A stretch of DNA of 64,000 nt from Anarhynchus alexandrinus. Its lineage: Eukaryota; Chordata; Aves; Charadriiformes; Charadriidae. Under the pieces are notes generated by a model that ran no database searches, had not been told where the DNA came from, and saw only the letters and a program-made list of their open reading frames with translations. Below, one piece after another: positions 25,115 to 34,129 of this stretch. The stretch lies in contig VUYV01000521.1 of NCBI GenBank assembly GCA_008711295.1, positions 242,849-306,848 of the forward strand, written 5' to 3'. Each line of letters opens with the position of its first letter. Within the stretch, counting starts at the first letter, position 1. Position numbers and translations under genes: made by a program.

Positions 25115-25312
25115 GTGGAGCACAGCATTGCAAGGCCACTCTCCATCATATCTGCAAGAGCAGGGTAAGTCCTCCATAGCTGGAGAAAGGCAAAAATCAC
25201 AGCCAGCTTCAAAGGGGGCAGGAAGGAGGTTTGGAAAGCTAAAGGTTGAGCAGCTTTCACCCAATCCCCGGGAAGAAGATGGAGCAAGTCCTCCTGGGCT
25301 CACAGTGGTCCA
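25115..25312 (+). mobile_element. old, diverged CR1 fragment from the reverse-transcriptase region
   Basis: The order of fragments follows the CR1 copy at 46140-46330: GCCACTCTCCATCAT, then a gapped segment with GGAGAAAGGCAAAAATCACAGCCAGCTTCAAAGGGGGCAGGAAGGAG, then CCCAATCCCCGGGAAGAAGATGGAGCAA. Many indels and substitutions make it much older than the other CR1 copies here. Confidence 0.65.
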
Positions 25313-26009
25313 GGGCCAGGGAGGACACGGTGGTGGCTGCAGGGAGCCCAGCGGGATTTTCCAAGGGCAAGCAGCCCCTGCCGGATCTGCCTGCCTGCTG
25401 CTGTGGGAGCACTGGGCTGGGGATGGGGCGAGAGCAATAGGGGCCAGTTATCATGACCCTCTGAGGTCTGGGACGTGGTCTCCTGTGGTATCCTTGCTGG
25501 CAGAGTGGGGACATGTGGCCAGGAGAAGGGGAGAAGAGCAAGAGCTCACGCTGCAATGAGGAAAGCCCTTTTAGGCATTAGGGTAAACATTTCTGCACCG
25601 CAGCAATGCTCAAACCCCGGAGCAGAGCACAGAGAGGGGGAACCTCCAACCAGGATGGTGCCAGCCCCAGAGCCACCTGTTCCCACGTGGAGGCCGGCTC
25701 TGCTCTCCCCTGACCCAGGGATTTGGGTCAATTCTCAGTCAACTGGGCCACACAGCTCTGCCCAGCACCCCAACCCTGAGCTGCACCGCCCTGCTGCCAT
25801 CCCAGGGGACCCTGAGCAGTTTTGGGGCGTGGAAAGGGGACAGGATGGAGGTGCCAGGGCCAATGGCAGAGCGCCGGTCCCCGTGGCTGTGCTTTCCAGC
25901 TTCTGTCTGCCTCACATCACAGGTTCTGCTTCTGCAGAAACCAGCTGCACTTCTCCTTTGCAGCCCCGAGAGAGGGGGCGAGCGCAGCCGAGCAGGAGCC
26001 ATCAGGGCC
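25313..26009. other. upstream flank of the CD72-like gene, nothing recognised
   Basis: Mixed sequence with no recognised exon, repeat or core promoter motif. It should hold the promoter of the plus-strand gene that starts at 26028. Confidence 0.4.
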
Positions 26010-28208
26010 ATCAAGACAGCACAAGGCATGGCCCAGAGCGTGGTCTACGCCGACCTGAAGTTTGCCGCGACCCCGTCGCTCACCACCCCGGCCTGCCCCA
26101 CAACCCCTGATGAGGAAGACAGCCCCTACGAGAATGTGCCGCTGGGGCCAGTGCCCGCGGCGCCCAGCCCAGGTGAGAGCCCGGCCATGGCCACCGCCAC
26201 AGGGATGCCCCGGTGGGCAGTGGGTGGTGGCAGTGGGACCACGGGGTGATGCCCGTGGGTGCTCATCTCTTGCAGGTCGCTGGCCATGGCGTTGGCGCAT
26301 CCCCGCAGGGCTGGTGGCAGCCAGCCTGCTGCTGCTGGTGGCCACCGTGGCCCTGGGGGCTTGCTGTGAGTCCGGGAGAGGGCTGTGGGGTGGGGGGAAG
26401 TTTGGGGGGGTTACAGGGAGCACTGTGAGTGGGTTTGGGGCTGTGCAAGGGTTGGGCTGCTGGGAGGGGTTGTCAGGGCTGGGGGGTGCCTGGGGCTGGT
26501 GGTCCGGGGCTGGTTGCTGCCTCTTGCATGGCCACCCTGAGCTGCCCTCCATCTGCCCGCACTGCCTCTCACTGCCTCCCCTGCCATTGCCTTCACTTTC
26601 CCTTCCCTTTGCTATCCTTCCCCTTGTCCCCCCCTTCCCTTCCCCTTCCCTTCCTCTTAACTTCCCATTGCCCCCACTGCCTCCCATTACCTTCCTTTTA
26701 CCTTCCCATCACCTCCCATCGCCTTCCACCACCTTCCCTTTCCCACCCACTGCCTTCCCATCGCCTCCCATCACCTCCCCCCACCCTCCCTTTCCCACCC
26801 ACTGCCTTCCCATCACCTCCCATCGCCTCCCACCACCTTCCCTTTCCCACCCACTCCCTTCCCATCACCTCCCACCACCTTCCCTTTCCCACCCCCTGCC
26901 TTCCCATCACCTCCCACCACCTTCCCTTTCCCACCCCCTGCCTTCCCATCACCTCCCACCACCTTCCCTTTCCCACCCCCTGCCTTCCCATCACCTCCCA
27001 CCACCTTCCCTTTCCCACCCCCTGCCTTCCCATCACCTCCCACCACCTTCCCTTTCCCACCCCCTGCCTTCCCATCACCTCCCACCACCTTCCCTTTCCC
27101 ACCCCCTGCCTTCCCATCACCTCCCACCACCTTCCCTTTCCCACCCCCTGCCTTCCCATCACCTCCCACCACCTTCCCTTTCCCACCCACTGCCTTCCCA
27201 TCGCCTCCCATTGCCTCCCCTTGGCATCCCTGGGGGTGCCTCGTCCTCCCCATGGCCTGGACATGCCCACCGTGCCCCCCGAGCAGGGTCAGTCCCAAGT
27301 CCCACTGCCCGGGCTGTGCCACCCCGGTGTCCCCGCTCACCCACCCTGTCCCCAGACTGGCAGGTCACCCGCAGCCTGCAGGACGCCTCCCGTGAGCACG
27401 CGGCCGAGCAGGGCCGCCTCTCGCAGGAGGTGAGCGCACGGGAGCGGAGCCTGGAGCAGACGCGGCTGGAGCTGGCGTGGGCCCGAGCGGAGCTGCAGCG
27501 AGCGTGGCGGGAGGGCAACAGCAGCCAGCTGGAGCTGGGGAGCCTGAACGCCGAGCTGGAGCGCGTCAAGGGGGTCCTGGGGAAGACAGAGAAGGAAATG
27601 CAGGAGGTGCAGGAGAGGCTCAACACCAGCGAGAGCACTGTGAGCAGCCTGTACGCCTGCGTGAATACAGGTAGGGCTGTGGCAGGGTGTGGGGACGGGC
27701 AGCGGTGCTGCTGGGGGGATGTGGGGGCTGATCCCCGGTCCCCCGCGAGCATCCGGGGGAGGGCGAGCGCCTGAGCTGTGCCCCCGCCCCCAGACTGCTG
27801 CCCCTCGGGCTGGGTGCTCTACAGGAGCAAGTGCCTCTTCATCTCGGTGGAGGAGAAGAGCTGGTGGCAAAGCCGTGAAGACTGCAGAGGGAGATACGCT
27901 CAGCTGCTGGTCCAAGGCAACTGGCTGTCATGGACGGTGCCGGTAGAGAGCATGGGGGCTGCGGCACAGCAGGAGGGGGCGGGGTGATGGTGGGTCTGGG
28001 CAGACCCCCGTGGCATCGGCATCAGCGGAGGTGCTGGGATGGCACAGTGAGCCCTGGGTTCCCATCCCAGCACGCTGCGGGGACGAGCACAGCTGGTGCT
28101 GGGGCTCCCAGGCACCAGTTGGGTGCTGGGCATGGGGCAGGCAGTCGACAGCTTCTCTCCACACCGCATTTTTTGCAGGAGAATGGTGGCAAGTACTGGA
28201 TTGGAGCA
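26010..28208. repeat. left arm of an inverted duplication (right arm about 31870-33095)
   Basis: Sequence from just upstream of the ATG to about 30 nt into exon 5 of the CD72-like gene recurs in reverse complement at 33095-31870. Identity is complete over exon 4 and nearly complete over the following intron (short indels and a few substitutions), as well as over exons 1-2. About 1 kb, holding the minisatellite and the stalk exon, is missing from the right arm. The arms are about 3.6 kb apart. Confidence 0.9.
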
Positions 28209-28735
28209 CAAGTTTCTTCTGATTTGAAGTCGACGATTTTATGGATTGACAAAAAATATTGGTAAGTGCAGCGGTCCCTGGCACAAGCACCTGCCCTGTA
28301 GCCATGATGGGGAGGTGTCATTCCACCCCTGGGGGACCCCCCTGGCAGAGGGGGTGATGCTTCAACAAGCATCAACAAGGGAGGGGGCCCTGGGCTGCGG
28401 GGGTCCACTGCCGGATCTCCAAGTGGCACAGCAGGAGGACAGTGGGGGCTGGGGGAACATGGCCATTTCTCTGACTGGTCCCAGCGCCAGATGCCCTGCC
28501 TGTCCCAGTGGCACTGGGACCTGTGGGAAGAGGTGTCCATGGTGAGGATGCCATCACTGCCCTTCTGAGACGTGCCCTCTCTCCTAGGTATGACCATTAC
28601 GCAGACTGTGGGCTATCAGTTAATGGGAAAATAGAGAGTTCAAAATGTTATAAAAGGCACCCGTGGATCTGCGAGCAGCTCCCGACACTGACCAAGGCAT
28701 CCAAGACCCTCCTTCCTCTCCCGGCCAAGGCCTGA
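26028..28735 (+). CDS. CD72-like ITIM receptor, second copy, complete 6-exon gene
   Basis: A paralogue of the CD72 gene at 24307-21010, on the opposite strand. Exons: 26028-26172, 26276-26365, 27356-27670, 27794-27942, 28179-28261 and 28588-28735, all GT-AG, joining to 930 nt (309 residues plus TGA). The tail has two ITIM-like motifs, VVYADL and SPYENV; the second, unlike CD72's, has the aliphatic +3 residue. The membrane segment (LVAASLLLLVATVALGA) and the first two-thirds of the stalk exon are almost identical to CD72. The lectin-like head differs: exon 5 is 83 nt instead of 152 and lacks the long loop, and the end reads SSKCYKRHPWICEQ followed by a lysine-rich tail. The first exon fuses the two exons that carry the two tyrosine motifs in CD72. 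The product is probably an inhibitory type II receptor; cell type and ligand are unknown. Confidence 0.93.
26600..27225 (+). repeat. pyrimidine-rich minisatellite, 42-bp unit, in intron 2 of the CD72-like gene
   Basis: From 26861 to about 27196 there are eight 42-bp units of the form CCCATCACCTCCCACCACCT plus TCCCTTTCCCACCCCCTGCCTT. The inner units are identical; the last carries a CCCACTGCC variant. More divergent pieces of the same motif flank the core from about 26600. The coding strand is nearly all pyrimidine. Because 42 is a multiple of three and the tract has no stops, it holds open a spurious 570-codon frame through the intron. Confidence 0.95.
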
Positions 28736-30606
28736 TTGTGCTGCCACCCCACCCTGTCACAGGACTCGGCGACAGGAGCTGGTGGTGCACCCGGAGACCC
28801 TCTCCCCTATGCGAGCATTGCCTCAACCGCGTTGCAAAGCGCCGGGAAAGGGTGTCTGTATTTTAAAGCAAGGCTTATGGAAAAAAGACCTTATTCCCCT
28901 CTCTCGCACTCACGCATACACTTATACCCCCTTGCACTTGCCCTCTGTGTGTCCCCGTGTGCCTCGGCCAGTGCAGCTCACAGTGACCAGGGACTCTGGA
29001 GTGAAGCCCCACTCCCTCCTGCTGTGCTCCCCCAGGGCTGCTGGTGGTTGCACTGGTGCAGGACATACCCTTTGCATCTTTTTGGAGCTAGAGGATGATG
29101 GCGCCATTGGTGTCCCCAACCTGTCCTCTCTGGGGAGTCCTGTGGATTTACCGCCTGTCCCTTCCCTCCGCATCGACAGCTTCCATCCTGCCTTTTCTCC
29201 TGCCTCCATCACCCGCCCAGGGCTTTGGGCTGGGCTTTGCCTGGGGAGGGTGCAGACAGTGGTGCCATCAGCATGAGACTCTGCTGGGGACGCTTGAGAC
29301 CGTGTGGGAGATGGGGGAGCACTGAGGAGCCCTGAGACCATGGTGGGAGGGTGAATGAGGGAACCCTGAGACCATGGGGGGAAAAGGTGTGCACTAAAGA
29401 GCCCTGAGACCATGGTGGGTGAATAAGGGAGCCCTGAGGCCATGGGGGAAATGTGGGTGCAGTGAAGATCCCCGAGATCATGGAAGGCAAATGAGGGAGA
29501 CCTGAGGCCATGGGAGTAAATGGGGGCGCAGCGAGTTGTCTTAAGACAGTGGGAGAGGGGGGAGAGCACTGGGGAGGCTTGGGAACATGGGGGAAAGGGC
29601 AGACCCCTGCCACCACAAGGGAAAGATCACTAAGACCATGGTGGGACCTGAGCTGCCAGGGGGGTGATGAGGGAGCCCTGTCCCTGACCCGGCTGGGGTG
29701 GGTGGCTGGGGGAGTCCAGGGGCAGCGCTGACCCTCCCTCTTTCACTCAGTGTTTCTTCAGAAAGGCACTTTTCAGACAGGGGAACAAGGCGGGGAGCAC
29801 TGTGTTAAGCTGGATGTGGGCATCTCCTGGGAAAGGAGGTGTGGAAGGAGGCTGGAGGAGCCAGCCCACGGTGTGGCCAGGCTGGGAGTCTGGGACAGGA
29901 TTGCAGGAGGTCCCCTGCAATCTCTGTTATCGTGCAAAACAAGGTCTTGCTGTGTCTAGCTTGTCCCGGGGAGCTCAGATATGGTCTTTCCAGTGCCCGC
30001 AGAGGAGCAGGCTCCCTTCCACTAGAGCCCTGAGCTCCAGCCACCACAGTCCCCAGTGACAGTGAGCTTTGCCACCCCAAGGACACACTGCTGACTCCTG
30101 TCCAGCCTCTGGTTCGTGGGTCCCCCGGGCCTGTTCAGCATGCCTGCTTGCTTGCCCATCTTGATGCATGGGGTTTCTCCTCCCTCTCCAGCTGGAGGAA
30201 TCACCCTTTCCCCCATTCAACATCAGCAGGCTCCCATCACCCAGTTTCTCCAGGCCCCTCTGAACACCAGTCCTGCCCTCCAGTATACCCACTGCTGCCC
30301 AGTTTGGTATTGCCTGCCAGCTGGCTGAGGCCATCCCCATCTCATCATCCAGGGTACCAGTGAAGGTTTCAAGGAGCATTAGCCCCAGGGTTGACCCCAC
30401 AGAGATGTTGTCAGCTGGACAAGGGCATCACTGAAACCTCCCTGCAGCCCTCCCGCCATCCAGGTTTCCACCCACCTTCTTCTCCGCTTCTCCTGGACAC
30501 ATCTCCCCATTCTGCCAGCGAGGAGACCATGGGAAACCATGTTCCAGACCTCAAAGGTTCATGCTAAATGGCCCCCATTGTTCTCCCCTCGCCCACAGCC
30601 CAGTGT
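28736..30606. other. downstream of the CD72-like gene, no gene recognised
   Basis: The expected 3' UTR of the CD72-like gene lies here, but no canonical AATAAA is seen close to the stop. Apart from the repeat at 29280-29600, nothing is recognised. Confidence 0.4.
29280..29600 (+). repeat. degenerate minisatellite with CCCTGAGACCATGG units
   Basis: The motif GAGCCCTGAGACCATGGTGGG and variants (CCTGAGGCCATGGGGG, CCCGAGATCATGG) recurs about seven times at spacings of roughly 50-60 bp, separated by GTGAATGAGGG-like linkers. Units are strongly diverged. Confidence 0.75.
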
Positions 30607-30765
30607 TACAGAATCACAGAATCACAGAATGGTCAGGGTTGGAATGGACCTCTGGAGATCATCTAGTCCAACTCCCTGCCAGAGCAGGGTCACCTACAGC
30701 AGGTTGCACAGGATGGTGTCCATGCAGGTATTCAATGTCTCCAGAGTCGGGGACTCCACAGCAGC
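30607..30765 (-). mobile_element. CR1 LINE 3' fragment, antisense
   Basis: The tail (ACAGAATCACAGAATCACAGAATGG) at 30607-30635 is followed by the conserved CR1 3' segment including GACCTCTGGAGATCATCTAGTCCAACTC and CAGCAGGTTGCACAGGATG. It is close in type to the end of the CR1 copy at 46-47.6 kb and heavily 5'-truncated. Confidence 0.9.
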
Positions 30766-31836
30766 AGGCAGGACAGACAGGCATCACTTGCCCTTGGTAA
30801 ATCCTGCCTGTCTTTCCTCATCCTCCAGCATGTCCCCCATGGGCCTGGACCATCACATGCCCAGGAGAACATGTTCCACCTTCTTCCTGGGATCAAGGCT
30901 CTTCTCTGACTGGACAGCTCTGGGACAGGCTGTGGCTGAAGGCAGGTGATGGAGGGGGGAGGAGGAAGGGCAGGTCAGGAGCCAGTGGCAGCCAGTGACA
31001 GAGGCGAGGGGCAGCCAGTAAAACCAAAGGACTCCCCGAGGGCAACAGTTTGGGGACACCAATGGCACCATCATACCCAGCTGCACAAGGTGCAAGAGGC
31101 ACCTCCCAAACCAGCCTCAGCAGAAAGCAGCAGAGGTGAGCAGGGCTCAGTACCAGCGTCCCCTCCGTGTGGGTCACCGGAGCCAGGGCTGGAGGGCAGG
31201 GGCTGGAGAGGCAAGCATGGGCATGTGTGTGGAACACAGAAACACAGTCTCTTTTCTATAAGTCTTGTTTTAAAATGCTGACACCTTTCCCAACCTGTAT
31301 TCCGAGAGCTTTGCAATGCAGCCAAGGCAAAAGTGAGCCGGGATGTAGCTGTGCAGGAGGGGAAGGGTGTCTTTGCTGTGCACCCCCAGCTCCTGTCCCT
31401 CAGTCCTGCGATGGAGAGGGGGTCTCAGAGTTCACCCCTTGGCCAGAAGAGGAAAGAGGGTGTTGGATGTGCTGCTCAGATTTGGCGGGGGGGCAGGGGG
31501 TGTCTCACAGATCCATGGAAAATTGCTATGGCACCAGAAGTTGCTTATCTTCCCATAGGGCGTTCTTGCACAGAGGGTGAGGGGAAGGAGCACGTGAGAG
31601 GTGCCACAACCACACTCCCAGCCCGCTGCCAGTACCACAGACCCCCCAACGCAGCTGCGGTCCCAGAGGCCCTTAGCCTGGGCTGGAAGGTCAGAGGTCC
31701 ATGCCCAAGCATCAGTCCCACAGCCGGGACAGATACACGGGCAGTGCCCAGCACCTCTACCCATGCCTGGTGAAGTTGGGAGAGGTGCAGGTGGCCAAGA
31801 TGAAACAACTAACTCTTTATACAGATTCTCATACAA
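30766..31836. other. spacer between the inverted CD72-like copies, nothing recognised
   Basis: No exon matching the final lectin exon of either intact CD72 gene was found here, which is where the minus-strand third copy would need one. Confidence 0.45.
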
Positions 31837-33076
31837 TCACTCAGGTTTATCATGATGATTTTGATACTTCTCTCCGATCCAGTACATGGCACCATTCTCC
31901 TGCAAAAAATGCAGTGTGGAGAGAAGCTGTCGACTGCCTGCCCCATGCCCAGCACCCAACTGGTGCCTGGGAGCCCCAGCACCAGCTGTGCTCGTCCCCG
32001 CAGCGTGCTGGGATGGGAACCCAGGGCTCACTGTGCCATCCCAGCACCTCCACAGATGCCGATGCCACTGGCCCCATGGGGGTCTGCCCAGACCCACCAT
32101 CACCCCCCACCCTCCTGCTGTGCCACAGCCCCCATGCTCTCTACCGGCACCGTCCATGACAGCCAGTTGCCTTGGACCAGCAGCTGAGCGTATCTCCCTC
32201 TGCAGTCTTCACGGCTTTGCCACCAGCTCTTCTCCTCCACCGAGATGAAGAGGCACTTGCTCCTGTAGAGCACCCAGCCCGAGGGGCAGCAGTCTGGGGG
32301 CGGGGTGCTCACCCTCCCCCGGATGCTCGGGGGGACTGGGGATCAGCCCCCACATCTCCCTGGCAGCACTGCTGCCCATCCCTGCACCCTGCTAAGGGGA
32401 AGAGAAGGGGAAGGGAAGGGGAAGGCAAAGGGAAGGGAAGGGGAAGGGAAGCGGAAGGGAAGGGGGGGCAAGGTGGGGGAAGAGCAAAGGGAAGGGAAAG
32501 TGAAGGCAATGGTAGGGGAGGCAGTGAGAGGCAGTGCGGGCAGATGGAGGGCAGCTCAGGGTGGCCATGCAAGAGGCAGCAACCAGCTCCCGGACCACCA
32601 GCCCCAGGCACCCCCCAGCCCTGACAACCCCTCCCAGCAGTCCAACCCTTGCACAGCCCCAAACCCACTCACAGTGCTCCCTGTAACTCCCCCAAACTTC
32701 CCCCCACCCCACAGCCCTCTCCCGGACTCACAGCAAGCCCCCAGGGCCACGGTGGCCACCAGCAGCAGCAGGCTGGCTGCCACCAGCCCTGCGGGGTTGC
32801 GCCAACGCCGCGGCCAGTGACCTGCAAGAGATGAGCGCCCATGGGCATCACCCCGTGGTCCCACTGCCACCACCCACTGCCCACCCTGCACCGGGGCATC
32901 CCTGTGGCGGTGGCCATGGCCGGGCTCTCACCTGGGCTGGGCGCCGCGGGCACTGGCCCCAGCGGCACATTCTCGTAGGGGCTGTCTTCCTCATCAGGGG
33001 TTGTGGGGCAGGCCGGGGTGCTGAGCGGGGGGGTCGCAGCAAACTTCAGGTCGGCATAGATCACGCTCTGGGCCAC
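31837..33076 (-). pseudogene. third CD72-like copy, decayed: no ATG, stalk exon deleted, early stop
   Basis: Exon-equivalents on minus: 33076-32932 (tail with VIYADL and SPYENV), 32821-32732 (membrane segment), 32293-32145 (first lectin exon, identical over all 149 nt to 27794-27942) and 31899-31837 (second lectin exon, diverging after about 10 codons and ending in an in-frame TGA). The ATG of the intact genes is GTG here, and no in-frame ATG lies just upstream. The 315-nt stalk exon and the minisatellite intron are deleted, leaving a short GGGAAG-rich stretch at 32400-32530. Splice sites remain, and loss of the symmetric phase 1-1 stalk exon does not shift the frame, so a short stalkless product cannot be excluded if another start exon exists. 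The final lectin exon is absent. Confidence 0.85.
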
Positions 33077-34129
33077 GCGTGCAGGCACTGCCTTGAGCAG
33101 CAGAAGTTCAGGAACTCAGTCCTGCCTTGCTCCACCACGGTCAGGTGGCAGGCTGTGGCCAAGACCATGTGAGGTGGAGCCACTTCTTCATGTGCAGAAA
33201 AGCAGAAGTAGTTGCTTTATTTGGAAAAAGTGGTTTTATTTGCGAAGCCGCTCTTACTTTAGCGGGGGGGTGAATGAGCTCCATTCCAGGCATCACGCTC
33301 TGCATCCACCCCCCGAGGCTGCGAAGAGCCCCGAGAGCCCATGTCTACTGGTCAAAGCAGGGCCATGCTGCCCAGTGCATCACCTTCCCCATCCCAGCCC
33401 CTGCTTGGGAGACAGGATGCAGTGACTGTGATGGCTTGGTCCTCCACACATGCCAGGAGGGAGTCCCAGGGATGTCCAACCCAGAGCTGCATGCTGCTGG
33501 CACAACCCAGAGGTGATCTGTTATCGAAATGGTAACAGCCCCCAGGACCAAACCCCTCCAAGCCAAGCCCCAGCAGGCCTTTTAGGCTCTCGGACATCAC
33601 CCAGCCTCAAAGCAAAATGAGGGTGTTTGCTGTGACCTCCTCAGAATGGGCAGGCACCAGGAGACAAGCTGCTGCCCAGCCCAAGCTCCCCCTGGCACCA
33701 GGAAGGCAAATGGTTACCTCTCAGCTGCCTTTCCTGAGAGGCACAAACCCTGGGCAGCCACCACAATCAGAAAGCCCAAAGCTTTGGGGGACCTGCTCCA
33801 GCCTGCACAGGAGCTGCTCCACACTGCCATCGGGCCATGAGGATTCTCAGGTCCATGCTGGCTCCCAGACACTTCTTTCAGTGCTACGGCAGCTGCCATT
33901 TCCCACCGGGCAGTGATATGACCAAGTCAGTGAGCTGGAGGATGCACCTCAGCACCCTCATCACCCAAAGCCAGCCACAGCGTCCAAGCGCCAGAGTTTA
34001 TTGCCAAAGTGCAGAGATCCAGGGGGGTAAAGAGGTCGGAGTGAGGAGGTAGCAGCACCCAGGGATGCCCATGTGCTGGAGTCGGGTAGGGAACAGGGTG
34101 GTGGGACAGGCTGGAGATCCCCATGGCCA
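33077..34129. other. between the third CD72-like copy and the NK-type lectin gene
   Basis: No coding exon was recognised. Two plus-strand TTTATT hexamers near 33216 and 33235 (AATAAA on minus) have no assigned transcript. Confidence 0.4.
33997..34002 (-). terminator. polyadenylation signal AATAAA for the NK-type lectin gene
   Basis: On minus, AATAAA lies 128 bp after the TGA of the gene ending at 34130, the usual distance for a short 3' UTR. Confidence 0.75.

Noticed and set aside
26062..27774. 570-codon open frame on plus
   Set aside because: It is out of frame with the real first exon, runs through an intron and a 42-bp stop-free repeat, and only coincides with the true frame in the stalk exon.
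26028..33076. CD72-like plus and minus copies as an alternative haplotype placed twice
   Set aside because: Not favoured: the copies are in opposite orientation, with distinct flanks, a 1-kb deletion and different second lectin exons. Misassembly is not formally excluded without reads.
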